A DNA stretch of 64,000 nucleotides from Actimicrobium sp034313845 (GTDB lineage: Bacteria > Pseudomonadota > Gammaproteobacteria > Burkholderiales > Burkholderiaceae_D), in NCBI RefSeq assembly GCF_034313845.1, contig NZ_JAVIWN010000003.1. One strand, given 5' to 3'. Position numbers and translations under genes: made by a program. The notes beneath the pieces were generated by a model. It was given only the letters and a program-made list of their open reading frames with translations. It did not search any database and had not been told where the DNA came from. Every line of letters starts with the position of its first letter. The first letter of the stretch is position 1. Positions 24,167-32,525 of this stretch are shown in pieces.

Positions 24167-26215
24167 ATGTCCTCGACCCCTTCGTTTGGCCTCAATGCCC
24201 CGCAGCGCGAAGCGGTTTATTACCTCGATGGTCCGTGCCTTGTCCTGGCCGGTGCCGGTTCCGGCAAGACGCGCGTGATTACGCAAAAAATCGCTCACCT
24301 GATTGAGGATTGCGGCTACGAACCCAAGCATATTGCGGCGCTGACTTTCACCAACAAGGCTGCGCTGGAAATGCAGGAGCGCATCGCCAAACTGCTCAAG
24401 CAACCGCGTCAGGCCAAGCAATTGACGGTCAGCACCTTCCATTCGCTGGGCGTCAAAATCCTGCGCCAGGAAGCGCGCCAGCTCGGGCTGAAGGATCGCT
24501 TTTCAATTATGGATAGCGACGATTGTTTTTCGCTGGTGCAGGATCTGGCGATCACCACGGACAAGCAATTGATCCGTCGCATCCAGGGTGCGATGTCGCT
24601 ATGGAAGAACGGTTTGATCGATCCCGACACCGCCGTCAAGCAAGCCGTCGATGAAGAAGAAGCCGAGGCCGCGCGTATCTATCGCAGCTATGTCGCCACG
24701 CTGTCGGCCTATCAGGCAGTCGATTTTGATGACTTGATCCGGCTGCCGGTCGAACTGTTTCGCAGTAACGAAGCGGTGCGCGACAAGTGGCAGCGACGCT
24801 TGCGTTATCTGCTGGTCGACGAGTACCAGGACACCAATACCTGCCAGTACGAACTGGTCAAGCTGATGGTCACCGGCGTGGGCAAGAAGCCGCTTTTTAC
24901 GGCGGTGGGCGACGACGATCAGGCCATCTACGCCTGGCGTGGCGCGACCATCGAAAACCTGAAGACTCTCCAGGTTGATTTCCCGGACCTGAAGGTCATC
25001 AAGCTCGAACAGAATTACCGCTCCAGCACGCGCATTCTTAGCGCCGCCAATGCCGTCATTTCAAACAACCCGAAACTGTTCGACAAGTCACTCTGGTCCG
25101 AGCACGGCCTCGGTGATCCGGTCAAGGTCATGGCGATGGAGGACGATGAAATCGAAGCCGATCAGGTCGCCATCATGCTGTCGGCGCACCGCTTCGAACG
25201 GCGGGCGAAATTTTCGGATTACGCGATCCTGTATCGCGGTAATCATCAGGCCAGGGTGCTTGAAAAGGCCCTGCGTCGCGAACGTATTCCGTACACGATG
25301 TCGGGCGGCCAGAGCTATTTTGACCGAGCCGAAATCAAGGACATCATCAGCTACCTGAGACTGATCGCCAATGGCTCCGATGATCCGGCCTTCATCCGCG
25401 CGGTGACCACGCCCAAGCGCGGCGTCGGTCAGTCGACGCTCGAAGTACTCGGTACGTTCGCTGGCCAATGGCAATGCTCGCTGTTTGAAGCGGTCTTCAA
25501 GGGCGGGCTCGACGCGAAGCTGCCGGATCGCCAGCTCAAGCCGTTGCGCGAGTTCGGCAATTTCATCCGGCAGCTCGAAGAGCGCGCGAACGGCAGCGGC
25601 GACGATGCTGCCGAGATCCTTGATGACATGATGAAAGCGATCAATTACGAGTACTACTTGTACGACAATTTCGACGATCGCCAGGCGCAGAGCAAATGGG
25701 AAAACGTGGTCGACTTTACCGGCTGGCTGAAGGAAAAATGCACCGGCGGCAAGGACGGCGAAGCACCCGAAAAAAGTCTGCTTGAACTGACCCAGATGGT
25801 CGCACTGATGACGATGCTGGAAGGGAAAGACGAAGAGCAGGACGCGGTCCGCATGTCGACATTGCATGCGTCCAAGGGGCTGGAATTTCCGCACGTTTTT
25901 CTGATCGGTGTCGAGGAAGGCATCCTGCCGCACAAGGGAGATCCTGATGCGCCGCTCGAGACGCTGGGCGCACGCATTCAGGAAGAACGCCGCTTGATGT
26001 ACGTCGGCATTACGCGGGCGCAGCGCACCTTGCACGTGAGCTGGTGCAAGCGCCGCAAGCGGGCGCGCGAAAGTATCAATTGCGAGATGTCGCGCTTTAT
26101 CCCGGAAATGAAACTCGACGAAGGCGAGGCAGTACCAACGGAAGCGGAAATCATCTCGCCGAAGGACCGGATGGCGATGCTCAAGGAATTGCTGCAAAAA
26201 CCGCGCACGCCCTGA
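24167..26215 (+). CDS. rep: ATP-dependent DNA helicase Rep
   Basis: A 682-residue superfamily 1A 3'-5' helicase of the Rep/UvrD type, helping forks through obstacles. Motifs in order are Q motif (LNAPQREAV), Walker A LAGAGSGKTRVI, Ia ALTFTNKAA, Walker B VDEYQDTN, III GDDDQAIYAWRGA, IV LEQNYRSS, and V/VI with STLHASKGLEF and MYVGITRA. ATG 24167 is chosen because it gives the normal short N-terminus; the open frame extends to 24122. The length and the PTEAEIISPKDRMAML tail favour Rep over UvrD. Confidence 0.93.
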   Translation: MSSTPSFGLNAPQREAVYYLDGPCLVLAGAGSGKTRVITQKIAHLIEDCGYEPKHIAALTFTNKAALEMQERIAKLLKQPRQAKQLTVSTFHSLGVKILRQEARQLGLKDRFSIMDSDDCFSLVQDLAITTDKQLIRRIQGAMSLWKNGLIDPDTAVKQAVDEEEAEAARIYRSYVATLSAYQAVDFDDLIRLPVELFRSNEAVRDKWQRRLRYLLVDEYQDTNTCQYELVKLMVTGVGKKPLFTAVGDDDQAIYAWRGATIENLKTLQVDFPDLKVIKLEQNYRSSTRILSAANAVISNNPKLFDKSLWSEHGLGDPVKVMAMEDDEIEADQVAIMLSAHRFERRAKFSDYAILYRGNHQARVLEKALRRERIPYTMSGGQSYFDRAEIKDIISYLRLIANGSDDPAFIRAVTTPKRGVGQSTLEVLGTFAGQWQCSLFEAVFKGGLDAKLPDRQLKPLREFGNFIRQLEERANGSGDDAAEILDDMMKAINYEYYLYDNFDDRQAQSKWENVVDFTGWLKEKCTGGKDGEAPEKSLLELTQMVALMTMLEGKDEEQDAVRMSTLHASKGLEFPHVFLIGVEEGILPHKGDPDAPLETLGARIQEERRLMYVGITRAQRTLHVSWCKRRKRARESINCEMSRFIPEMKLDEGEAVPTEAEIISPKDRMAMLKELLQKPRTP

Positions 26216-26395
26216 GCAGGTTCCGGCACTCCGGGAAGATGTAATAAAAAATGGTGAAAGAGGTCTGACGATTACCCTCTGCTAAGGTGAAGTCATCAAC
26301 CAGCCATGACCGCAATAACGTGGAATTCATTTCACCCGGTCATTTTTCCGGACGGATTGTCGTCCAGCCTGCATGCCTCGATCAAGGATTCCATC

Positions 26396-26803
26396 ATGAT
26401 GAAATCAACTCAAGTTCTATTCGGCTCAGCTATTCTCGTAGTCGCCAGTTTTGCGGGTGCGCAATCGCTCTCCGTCGGTGCCGGCGTGAATTCCAACGCG
26501 GGAACCACCGCGCCGGTGGCCGTCACACCGATGAGCCCGGCCAAGCCGGTGGTCGGTGCCGGTGTTAGCGGTGCGGTATCAGTCGCGCCGCCGGCCGACC
26601 CGTATGTCCAGAAGCGCGAAGAAGATGCGGCCGCCAAGGACGACGCCAAGATGAAGAAAGATTTGGCCAAAGAGCAGTACAACGACAGCAAGGCGCTGGC
26701 CGAGTCCGATCTGCAAGCCGAAAAACGTGCGTCGGCGCGTGAGCGCAAGGCACGGCTTGCTGCGGATATTAAAGCAGGTGCAAAAGCCAACATCGGCAAC
26801 TGA
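26396..26803 (+). CDS. Hypothetical exported Ala/Lys-rich protein
   Basis: A 135-residue protein of unknown function. The signal peptide (LFGSAILVVASFAGA) is followed by a Gly/Ala/Pro/Val low-complexity segment. The second half is highly charged, predicted alpha-helical and rich in Ala, Lys, Glu and Asp (KREEDAAAKDDAKMKKDL). It is likely an extended periplasmic helix. AAGGA at 26384-26388 supports the ATG at 26396. A Rho-independent terminator follows, so the gene is monocistronic. Confidence 0.7.
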   Translation: MMKSTQVLFGSAILVVASFAGAQSLSVGAGVNSNAGTTAPVAVTPMSPAKPVVGAGVSGAVSVAPPADPYVQKREEDAAAKDDAKMKKDLAKEQYNDSKALAESDLQAEKRASARERKARLAADIKAGAKANIGN

Positions 26804-26822
26804 CAGCACGCGGCACATCGAG

Positions 26823-26855
26823 CCGTCGCCCCGTAATACGGGCGGCGGTTTTTTT
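26823..26855 (+). terminator. Rho-independent terminator
   Basis: CCGTCGCCC, an 8-base loop, GGGCGGCGG (one G-U pair), then seven T residues. It ends the exported-protein transcript 50 bases before dinB. Confidence 0.85.
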
Positions 26856-26903
26856 ATCGGCAGGCCGTTAAAATGAGGCCCCAATGCCATCCAGCACATC
26901 CCG

Positions 26904-28022
26904 TTGAAACCACCCCGCCAGCGCAAGATCATTCACTGTGATTGCGATTGTTTTTATGCTGCCGTCGAAATGCGTGACGATCCGTCGCTGCGCCTGCTGC
27001 CGGTGGCCGTCGGCGGGCGCGCTGACCAGCGCGGTGTGGTTGCCACCTGCAATTACGAAGCACGCCGCTTCGGCGTGCACTCGGCGATGGCCACGGCGCA
27101 AGCGGTCAAGCGTTGTCCCGGTCTGATCGTGCTGCGTCCGGCGATGGAAAAATACCGCCTCGCCTCGAAGCAGATTCTGGCAATCTATCGCGATTACACC
27201 GACCTGGTTGAACCACTGTCACTGGACGAAGCCTATCTCGATGTCACCGACGCTACCCAGCATGGCGGTAGCGCCACGCTGATCGCGCAAGAGATTCGCG
27301 CCCGCATCGAAGCGACCGTCGGCATCACCGCCTCTGCCGGCATCGCACCGAACAAATTCATCGCCAAGATCGCCAGCGACTGGAACAAGCCCGATGGCCA
27401 GTTCGTAGTGCGACCGCACGAGATCGATGCCTTCGTCGCTGCCTTGCCGGTCAAGAAATTGCACGGTGTCGGCAAGGTCACCGCTGCCAAACTCAATGCG
27501 CTTGGTGCCCATGTCTGCGCCGATTTGCGCAGTTGGCCGCGTGCCGAACTACTGCAACAATTCGGCAAATTTGGCGAGCGACTTTACAGTCTGTGCCGGG
27601 GTATCGACGAGCGCGAAGTCAATCCGGCCTCCGAGCGCAAATCAGTCAGCGTTGAGGAAACCTACGTCACTGATCTGCCTGACCTGGCCGCTTGCGCTGC
27701 CGAACTCGAGCCGCTGATCGACATGCTGATCGTGCGGGTTCAGCGGGCGCAGGCCGAACGGCATATCCACAAGCTCTACATTAAGATTCGCTTCGCTGAC
27801 TTCCACCAGACCACGGTCGAATGCGTCGCCACTACGATTGATCGCGACATGCTGCGCTCACTACTGGAGACCGGGTTTCGACGGCGTGAGCAGGCTGTGC
27901 GGTTGCTGGGCGCGGGGGTGCGATTGGGTGAGGAGGAGGAGCCGGGAACGCAGTTGTCGTTGTTCGGGTTGGAGGAGCGGATTGATGACATCCGGCCTGG
28001 AGAATCCGCTCATATCGTTTAA
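26904..28022 (+). CDS. dinB: DNA polymerase IV (DinB, Y family)
   Basis: A 372-residue translesion DNA polymerase. The catalytic motifs are IIHCDCDCFYAAVEMR near the N-terminus and SLDEAYLDVT at about residues 104-113. The palm is followed by a helix-hairpin-helix segment (KLHGVGKVTAAKL) and the little-finger domain. The only plausible start is TTG 26904; an upstream ATG at 26884 meets a stop. No LexA-type operator (CTGT-N8-ACAG) is visible in the 50 bases between the terminator and the start. A large palindrome begins at its stop codon. A C-terminal beta-clamp motif is plausible in TQLSLFGL. Confidence 0.93.
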   Translation: MKPPRQRKIIHCDCDCFYAAVEMRDDPSLRLLPVAVGGRADQRGVVATCNYEARRFGVHSAMATAQAVKRCPGLIVLRPAMEKYRLASKQILAIYRDYTDLVEPLSLDEAYLDVTDATQHGGSATLIAQEIRARIEATVGITASAGIAPNKFIAKIASDWNKPDGQFVVRPHEIDAFVAALPVKKLHGVGKVTAAKLNALGAHVCADLRSWPRAELLQQFGKFGERLYSLCRGIDEREVNPASERKSVSVEETYVTDLPDLAACAAELEPLIDMLIVRVQRAQAERHIHKLYIKIRFADFHQTTVECVATTIDRDMLRSLLETGFRRREQAVRLLGAGVRLGEEEEPGTQLSLFGLEERIDDIRPGESAHIV

Positions 28023-28084
28023 ATCGGCTCATATTGGCTCGTATCAGCTCACTATGAGCTGATACGAGCCAATATGAGCCGATT
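28022..28084. repeat. perfect palindrome with 30-bp arms after dinB
   Basis: Arms 28022-28051 and 28055-28084 are exact reverse complements around a 3-base centre (CTA). Each arm is itself built of near-repeats of about 10 bases (GGCTCATATT, GGCTCGTATC, AGCTCA). No U-run follows. It lies directly before the ribosome site of the small winged-helix gene, so an operator is likelier than a terminator. Confidence 0.9.
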
Positions 28085-28098
28085 CCAGGAGCGATACC

Positions 28099-28289
28099 GT
28101 GTTGCCTACCGATAATCTGTTGAAAGTCTTGCGCGAACGCCATCGTCCTGGTCAGGGAGGGGCGACGTCCACCGAGCTAGTTCTGCTACCGCCAAGCGTT
28201 GGCTGGAATGGCTGGTGCGAGCAGGGAAAGTTGTTCGGACCGGGCAGGGCAGGGCGACGCGCTATGCGTTCGTCGAAGCGCCTGAATGA
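28099..28289 (+). pseudogene. frameshifted small winged-helix regulator
   Basis: The frame starts at GTG 28099 with AGGAG at 28087-28091 and encodes LLKVLRERHRPGQGG and TSTEL. A one-base shift near 28183 is needed to continue as TAKRWLEWLVRAGKVVRTGQ and RATRYAF, ending at TGA 28287. Joined, this gives about 63 residues resembling the winged-helix N-terminus found on HipA/YjjJ-type and related regulators. It is probably either a decayed stand-alone regulator or the surviving N-terminus of a larger gene removed when the IS4 element arrived; the transposase remnant overlaps its 3' end. Confidence 0.6.
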
Positions 28290-28714
28290 ATGGTGTAAAA
28301 GGCGCGAATAAAACTGATATCGGTCGGCGCACACTTTGCCTCCAAAGCGGCTTTAGCGATTTCGAGACGGATCAAGTTATAGGCGGTCAACGCACTCCAG
28401 ATCTTCTGCATGACACCGTCGACGGTCTTACTGAGTATGGTCAGCGCCATACCCATCATCGATTGTTTCAATTCACGATAACTCGTTTCGATTTGCCAGC
28501 GCCTGCTGTAGCAGGCCACGAATCGCATTTCGTTAATTTCATACGGACCGAATGTGGCATCGACGACCAGATGGGTCGGTATCGACGTCACCGTCACGCC
28601 CCGCACCTGCGGGTAACTCGCAACCGTGCCACCGGCATATCCTTGAGCGCCGAAATGGGTCCGGTTAGCCACGCTATTGGCGGTACGTAACGTGGTGCCA
28701 TCCATGGCCAGCAT
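28262..28714 (-). mobile_element. truncated IS4-family transposase
   Basis: The open frame encodes 150 residues that match only the C-terminal half of an IS4-family DDE transposase. The YREK signature is visible (YSRRWQIETSYRELK: Y-2-R-3-E-6-K), containing the catalytic glutamate. The domains carrying the first two catalytic aspartates are missing upstream of 28714, although MDGTTLR resembles the second-aspartate region. It is therefore inactive. The frame ends against the winged-helix remnant on the left. On the right it abuts the copy of a dispersed repeat at 28723. Confidence 0.85.
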
Positions 28715-28722
28715 GAGGCCGA

Positions 28723-28801
28723 AACGTTAACAGCTTGCGAATTTGTTTACAACCAGATCGCGCATAAAAAATGCCGTTCGGGGCTTAACTGAACGGCATT
28801 A
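28723..28801. repeat. dispersed ~80-bp repeat, copy 1
   Basis: About 80 bases that recur with roughly 80% identity by eye at 30966-31044, in the same orientation, flanking the PhoX gene. Shared blocks include CAACAGCTTG-like text, AGATCGCGCATAAAAAAT and GGCATTA. This copy contains the PhoX terminator. Confidence 0.75.
28765..28800 (-). terminator. Rho-independent terminator of the PhoX-like gene
   Basis: On the minus strand AATGCCGTTC pairs perfectly with GAACGGCATT around an 11-base loop and is followed by a T-run. It lies 45 bases after the gene's stop. Confidence 0.85.
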
Positions 28802-28844
28802 AGGCAATTGCCGGGCATTTTTTATTGCGCTGCACTGACTTGCA

Positions 28845-30803
28845 TCAGCTCTTCGATAACTTCATGTTCAGCGGGTCGGCAGTCAGGTAACCGACGGCTG
28901 CGCCGTAACGGTCTTTGTAATTGTTGCGCACCAGCGGATCAAGCGTTGGCTGCACGATCGCATGTAGTGAACTCCAGTCACCGGCGTGCTGGAAATTACT
29001 CATGATGTAGGTCCAGCCATTGATGTTGTCGGCGACATGCCGACCGGTCGCCTCGGCACCGGAAGGCATCGACAGAAGACGTGACAATACCTTGGTATCG
29101 ATGTGGTAGGCCCAGACAAAATTGTTGATGTGCGAACCGCTGTCCTCGCCGATGAACAGCGTACGCATGGCTTCCGAGAACTTGATGTTGTCCGGATTGC
29201 CGATCTTGTTTGGATTGGCTTTGTTACCCAATGCATCGGCAGCGATATCTTCACCCATCAGCAAGGCCTTGATCTGCACCGGCATCCATTCGCTGTTGAT
29301 TGCCGCGCCGCCCAGGTCTTTTTGTCCGCCGGTCAGTGTGTGGGCCATGATGCCGCCGGCCACCAGTGCCTTGTCGAGGGCAATGCCGCTGGCTGCGTTC
29401 CAGCCCTTGCCGGTCCTGATCATCGAGTCTTGGATATTTTGCAGCGCCGAGTAGGCGATCTTGTCCTTGATGTTGACGGTGGTGCCTTCCATCTTCGAGA
29501 AGCCCATGCTGCCACCGGCGAGGTAGGCATAACGATGTGTTTCAAGAAAGGCCGCCGCTTTTTCCATGCCGGGCTTGACCTTGATCCAGTTGGCCGTGCC
29601 GTTGGTGAACACCTTGGTGAAGGTGGCATCGGCGGGATCGGTCGTCACGACAGTCATGATGTCGGTGGACTTCAGTGAATTGGCCAGTCCTTCAATTTCC
29701 GCGCTGGTGGCGTGACCAAGATTGATCCAGGTGATCGCGGCACCGGCTGCGGCCGGATCAATCGAAAAGCCGGTGCCGAGCTTGCCGACGTACAAGGTAC
29801 CCGCCGACAAGTCCTTTTCGCGGTCGGCGACAAACACGAACAGGCCGCTGTTGGTGGCGTCATCGCCCATCAGGACGGTGCGGTTGTCGGGCATGACTTG
29901 CACCAGTTCGTGCGAGATGCGGCCAAGACAGTAATGCTTTTTGATCGAACCGGTGCCGTCGGGGTTGACGGTGACTTCCGGCAGGTGGCCATAGTGGTAG
30001 GGATTGGCTGCCGTTTCACTGCCAAACAGGTTTTGGCTGAATGCCTTGAACTGTGCATCGGTCGCGGCAACGGTTGCATCCGGCTCGTATTCTTCACTCG
30101 ACAGATGCGTGTTCCACGGCGACAGGCTGGAACCGCAAGTAATCCACAGGCCATGCACGCCGGACGTATTCACGTTGTGATAGCTGACCAGCGTCAGCTT
30201 GCCGGTGGTCTGATCCTGATCCAGCGTCAGCACGGCAATCGGGGAGGGTAGTCTGCCGTATTGGCTGACACCTGCCTGATCGCGGGTGGTGTATTCGAAC
30301 TGAACGACGGCGAAGACGGCTTTTCCCTTGAGGCCGGTGATCGTTGGGCTAGCCAGCGATAGCAGCGAGGTACCGTCCGGTGCATCTGAAAAAAACTGTG
30401 GCGTCTTGCCTGCTGCTGAACGATCGATAATTGGTCGATTATTGATATCGACATATCCACCACTGAGAATGGTGCCACCGGCACCATTGGACACCATGTC
30501 GCCGGTAATGAAGAACGGCTGATAGGACAACTTGTAACTGACCGTCGTGCTGTCGGCGTATAGCACATTCATGCTGGAACCCGCGGTAGTCGTTGCCATT
30601 TCCTTGGCAATCGCCAGTGACGGTGCAGGCATTGACGTAAACGATACTGACAGGAAGTCGGTAATCGACGGTGCCACCGACGAATTCGTGCCGCCGCAAC
30701 CAGCGAGCAACGACGTGGTCGCAAAAGCGCCCAAAGGAAGCATGGGAGCGCAGCCCAAAAATTTGAGTAACTGGCGACGGGAGGCTTGCGGCAGATCGGA
30801 CAT
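28845..30803 (-). CDS. PhoX family (DUF839) Tat-exported protein
   Basis: A 652-residue protein with a twin-arginine signal (SRRQLLKFLG) and a following AGC motif suggesting a possible lipid anchor. The body matches the PhoX/DUF839 beta-propeller family: GRISHELVQVMPDNRTVLMGDDATNSG, HRYAYLAGGSMGFSKMEG, and FIGEDSGSHINNFVWAY. PhoX enzymes are Ca2+/Fe-dependent alkaline phosphatases exported folded. Phosphatase activity is inferred from family only. The gene is flanked by two copies of an 80-base repeat, with its terminator inside the downstream copy. Confidence 0.88.
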   Translation of the reverse strand: MSDLPQASRRQLLKFLGCAPMLPLGAFATTSLLAGCGGTNSSVAPSITDFLSVSFTSMPAPSLAIAKEMATTTAGSSMNVLYADSTTVSYKLSYQPFFITGDMVSNGAGGTILSGGYVDINNRPIIDRSAAGKTPQFFSDAPDGTSLLSLASPTITGLKGKAVFAVVQFEYTTRDQAGVSQYGRLPSPIAVLTLDQDQTTGKLTLVSYHNVNTSGVHGLWITCGSSLSPWNTHLSSEEYEPDATVAATDAQFKAFSQNLFGSETAANPYHYGHLPEVTVNPDGTGSIKKHYCLGRISHELVQVMPDNRTVLMGDDATNSGLFVFVADREKDLSAGTLYVGKLGTGFSIDPAAAGAAITWINLGHATSAEIEGLANSLKSTDIMTVVTTDPADATFTKVFTNGTANWIKVKPGMEKAAAFLETHRYAYLAGGSMGFSKMEGTTVNIKDKIAYSALQNIQDSMIRTGKGWNAASGIALDKALVAGGIMAHTLTGGQKDLGGAAINSEWMPVQIKALLMGEDIAADALGNKANPNKIGNPDNIKFSEAMRTLFIGEDSGSHINNFVWAYHIDTKVLSRLLSMPSGAEATGRHVADNINGWTYIMSNFQHAGDWSSLHAIVQPTLDPLVRNNYKDRYGAAVGYLTADPLNMKLSKS

Positions 30804-30965
30804 TTTTTATTTCCCACAGTTGGGTGCAATGGCAGCCGATGGGTACCGGCAGATCAGGGAGAAGCCTGACTACCGGTGAGTATAAAAATCTAATATTACA
30901 GTGGCATGAATTGTCATTTATTTGTCAGCTACGACTTCGCGTGGCAATGAAAAATGCATGAGGGC

Positions 30966-31044
30966 GAAGCGTCAACAGCTTGTGAATCTTTTTTTAATAG
31001 ATCGCGCATAAAAAATAACGTTCAGGGCTCAACTGAATGGCATT
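30966..31044. repeat. dispersed ~80-bp repeat, copy 2
   Basis: Degenerate copy of 28723-28801 upstream of the PhoX gene. The stem of the terminator hairpin is partly lost here (AATAACGTTC versus AATGCCGTTC). Confidence 0.7.
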
Positions 31045-31165
31045 ACCTGCGGCAGGCCGCTCACTCGCTTGCAAGCGAGTGCCTTCTCGTCCCGCCGTGA
31101 GCCGCGCAGGCGGCTCACTCCACTCCGAAGAATGTGCCCGCAAGCGGGCAATAGTGATGAGTCAT

Positions 31166-31194
31166 AAAAAAAGCCTGCTTGCGCAGGCTTTTTT
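31166..31194 (-). terminator. duplicated tRNA operon terminator, distal copy
   Basis: GCCTGC-TTGC-GCAGGC stem flanked by seven A and six T residues. Identical to the proximal copy, 178 bases away. Confidence 0.8.
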
Positions 31195-31343
31195 ATATTG
31201 GCGGAGTGGACGGGACTCGCCTACTTGCGGCAGGCCGCTCACTCGCTTGCAAGCGAGTGCCTTTTCGTCCCGCCGTGAGCCGCGCAGGCGGCTCACTCCA
31301 CTCCGAAGAATGTGCCCGCAAGCGGGCAATAGTGATGAGTCAT

Positions 31344-31372
31344 AAAAAAAGCCTGCTTGCGCAGGCTTTTTT
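31344..31372 (-). terminator. tRNA-Val/tRNA-Asp operon terminator, proximal copy
   Basis: The same GCCTGC-TTGC-GCAGGC stem with A/T flanks, beginning 5 bases after the CCA end of tRNA-Asp on the minus strand. Confidence 0.88.
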
Positions 31373-31376
31373 ATAT

Positions 31377-31453
31377 TGGCGGAGTGGACGGGACTCGAAC
31401 CCGCGACCCCCGGCGTGACAGGCCGGTATTCTAACCAACTGAACTACCACTCC
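31377..31453 (-). tRNA. tRNA-Asp (anticodon GTC)
   Basis: A 77-nt cloverleaf including encoded CCA. The acceptor GGAGTGG pairs with CCACTCC. The D arm contains GTTCAGTTGGTTAGAA and the T arm GGGTTCGAGTCCC. The anticodon loop reads CTGTCAC. The last 21 or so bases occur a second time at the end of the duplicated unit at 31200-31219. Confidence 0.97.
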
Positions 31454-31484
31454 AAAACTGGACTTGCAACATCAGGACACTGCC

Positions 31485-31560
31485 TGGTGGGTGCTGAGGG
31501 GCTCGAACCCCCGACCTACGCCTTGTAAGGGCGCCGCTCTACCAACTGAGCTAAGCACCC
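31485..31560 (-). tRNA. tRNA-Val (anticodon TAC)
   Basis: A 76-nt cloverleaf with encoded CCA. It begins GGGTGCTTAGCTCAG, has anticodon loop CTTACAA, and T arm GGGGGTTCGAGCCCC. It is the first gene of a two-tRNA transcript, 31 bases upstream of tRNA-Asp. Confidence 0.97.
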
Positions 31561-31676
31561 GGCTGTAGTTGCCTGACGATACTGCTTTCTTCAAAACTGG
31601 TGTTTGTCTTCACACCTGAAGCGCCCGAAGTCTACAACAGTTTATTTCTTTTGCCTAGCTTGTCCGCAAAAAGACT

Positions 31677-32525
31677 TCAGGAAGACAGATTGCGATGATG
31701 GAAAGCCAGATGGTCGGCAATGAAACTGGCGATGAAGTAGTAACTATGGTCATAGCCGGCATGCCGGCGCAAGATTAATGGTTGCCCTGCATGGCGACAC
31801 GCCGCCTCGAAGACTTCCGGCAGCAACTGCTGCGCTTCGAGGAATTGGTCGGCCAGGCCCTGGTCGATCAGGATGCCGTTCGGGAATGGCGTCTCCAGGC
31901 TTTTGGCCATCAACGTGCTGGCATCGTGCGCATCCCAGGTGCTCTGGTCTGCACCCAGATACTGACCAAACGCTTTCACGCCCCACGGACATTGCGACGG
32001 TGCTGCAATTGGCGCGAATGCCGACACCGAACGAAACACGTCCGGATGACGCAACGCCAGCGTCAGCGCACCATGCCCACCCATCGAATGGCCAAAGATA
32101 CCGACCGCATCGGCACATGCCGGGAACTCCTGCACGATCAGGGGCAGCAGTTCGTCGACCAGATACGACTCCATCCGGAAATGGCTGGCCCACGGTGCTT
32201 CGGTGGCATCCAGATAAAACCCGGCACCATTACCAAAGTCCCAGCTGTCGGCGACACCGGCAATGCCGGTATCCCGCGGGCTGGTGTCTGGTGCGACCAG
32301 CATCATCCCGTGCTCGGCGGCGTAACGCTGCGCGCCGGCTTTCATCATGAAGGTCTCTTCGGTACAGGTCAGGCCCGCCAGGAAAAACAGCACCGGGACC
32401 GGCCCTTCCTTGGCTTGCGGTGGCTGGTACACCGAGAACTTCATCGGCAAGCCAATCGTCGTTGAGGCGTGCTGGTAAGACCCCTGCACGCCGTCAAAGC
32501 AGGCGTGTTCGCCCAGGCGTTCCAT
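31677..32525 (-). CDS. fghA: S-formylglutathione hydrolase
   Basis: A 282-residue alpha/beta-hydrolase of the esterase D family. It hydrolyses S-formylglutathione to formate and glutathione, the last step of glutathione-dependent formaldehyde detoxification. The nucleophile motif GHSMGGHGAL and the family blocks FLAGLTCTEETFMMKAGAQR and APDTSPR are present; the catalytic His lies in GYDHSYYF. The start ATG shares its A with the stop TGA of the upstream dehydrogenase, showing translational coupling within the two-gene operon. Confidence 0.95.
   Translation of the reverse strand: MERLGEHACFDGVQGSYQHASTTIGLPMKFSVYQPPQAKEGPVPVLFFLAGLTCTEETFMMKAGAQRYAAEHGMMLVAPDTSPRDTGIAGVADSWDFGNGAGFYLDATEAPWASHFRMESYLVDELLPLIVQEFPACADAVGIFGHSMGGHGALTLALRHPDVFRSVSAFAPIAAPSQCPWGVKAFGQYLGADQSTWDAHDASTLMAKSLETPFPNGILIDQGLADQFLEAQQLLPEVFEAACRHAGQPLILRRHAGYDHSYYFIASFIADHLAFHHRNLSS

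Larger units (their letters stand above)
31048..31397. repeat. 178-bp-period tandem duplication with four hairpins per unit
   Basis: 31048-31219 and 31226-31397 are almost identical (one C/T difference seen near 31085/31263). Each unit holds four hairpins in order. H1 is CACTCGCTTG/CAAGCGAGTG (31062-31081). H2 is GTGAGCCGC-GCAG-GCGGCTCAC (31097-31118). H3 is TGCCCGC-AA-GCGGGCA (31135-31150). H4 is the tRNA terminator (31166-31194). The end of each unit is the 3' end of tRNA-Asp; only the second copy continues into the full gene. Open frames in this region are artefacts of the repeat. Confidence 0.92.

Noticed and set aside
26856..26903. SOS (LexA) operator for dinB
   Set aside because: No CTGT-N8-ACAG pattern was visible between the terminator and the TTG start.
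31048..31397. CRISPR array
   Set aside because: Only two long copies without spacer-sized unique segments; it is a tandem duplication. No other regularly spaced repeats were seen in the window.
31037..31418. Overlapping repeat-encoded frames of 79-102 codons
   Set aside because: They exist only because a 178-bp unit free of stops in one frame is duplicated; the translation is itself a repeat and overlaps terminators and tRNA-Asp.
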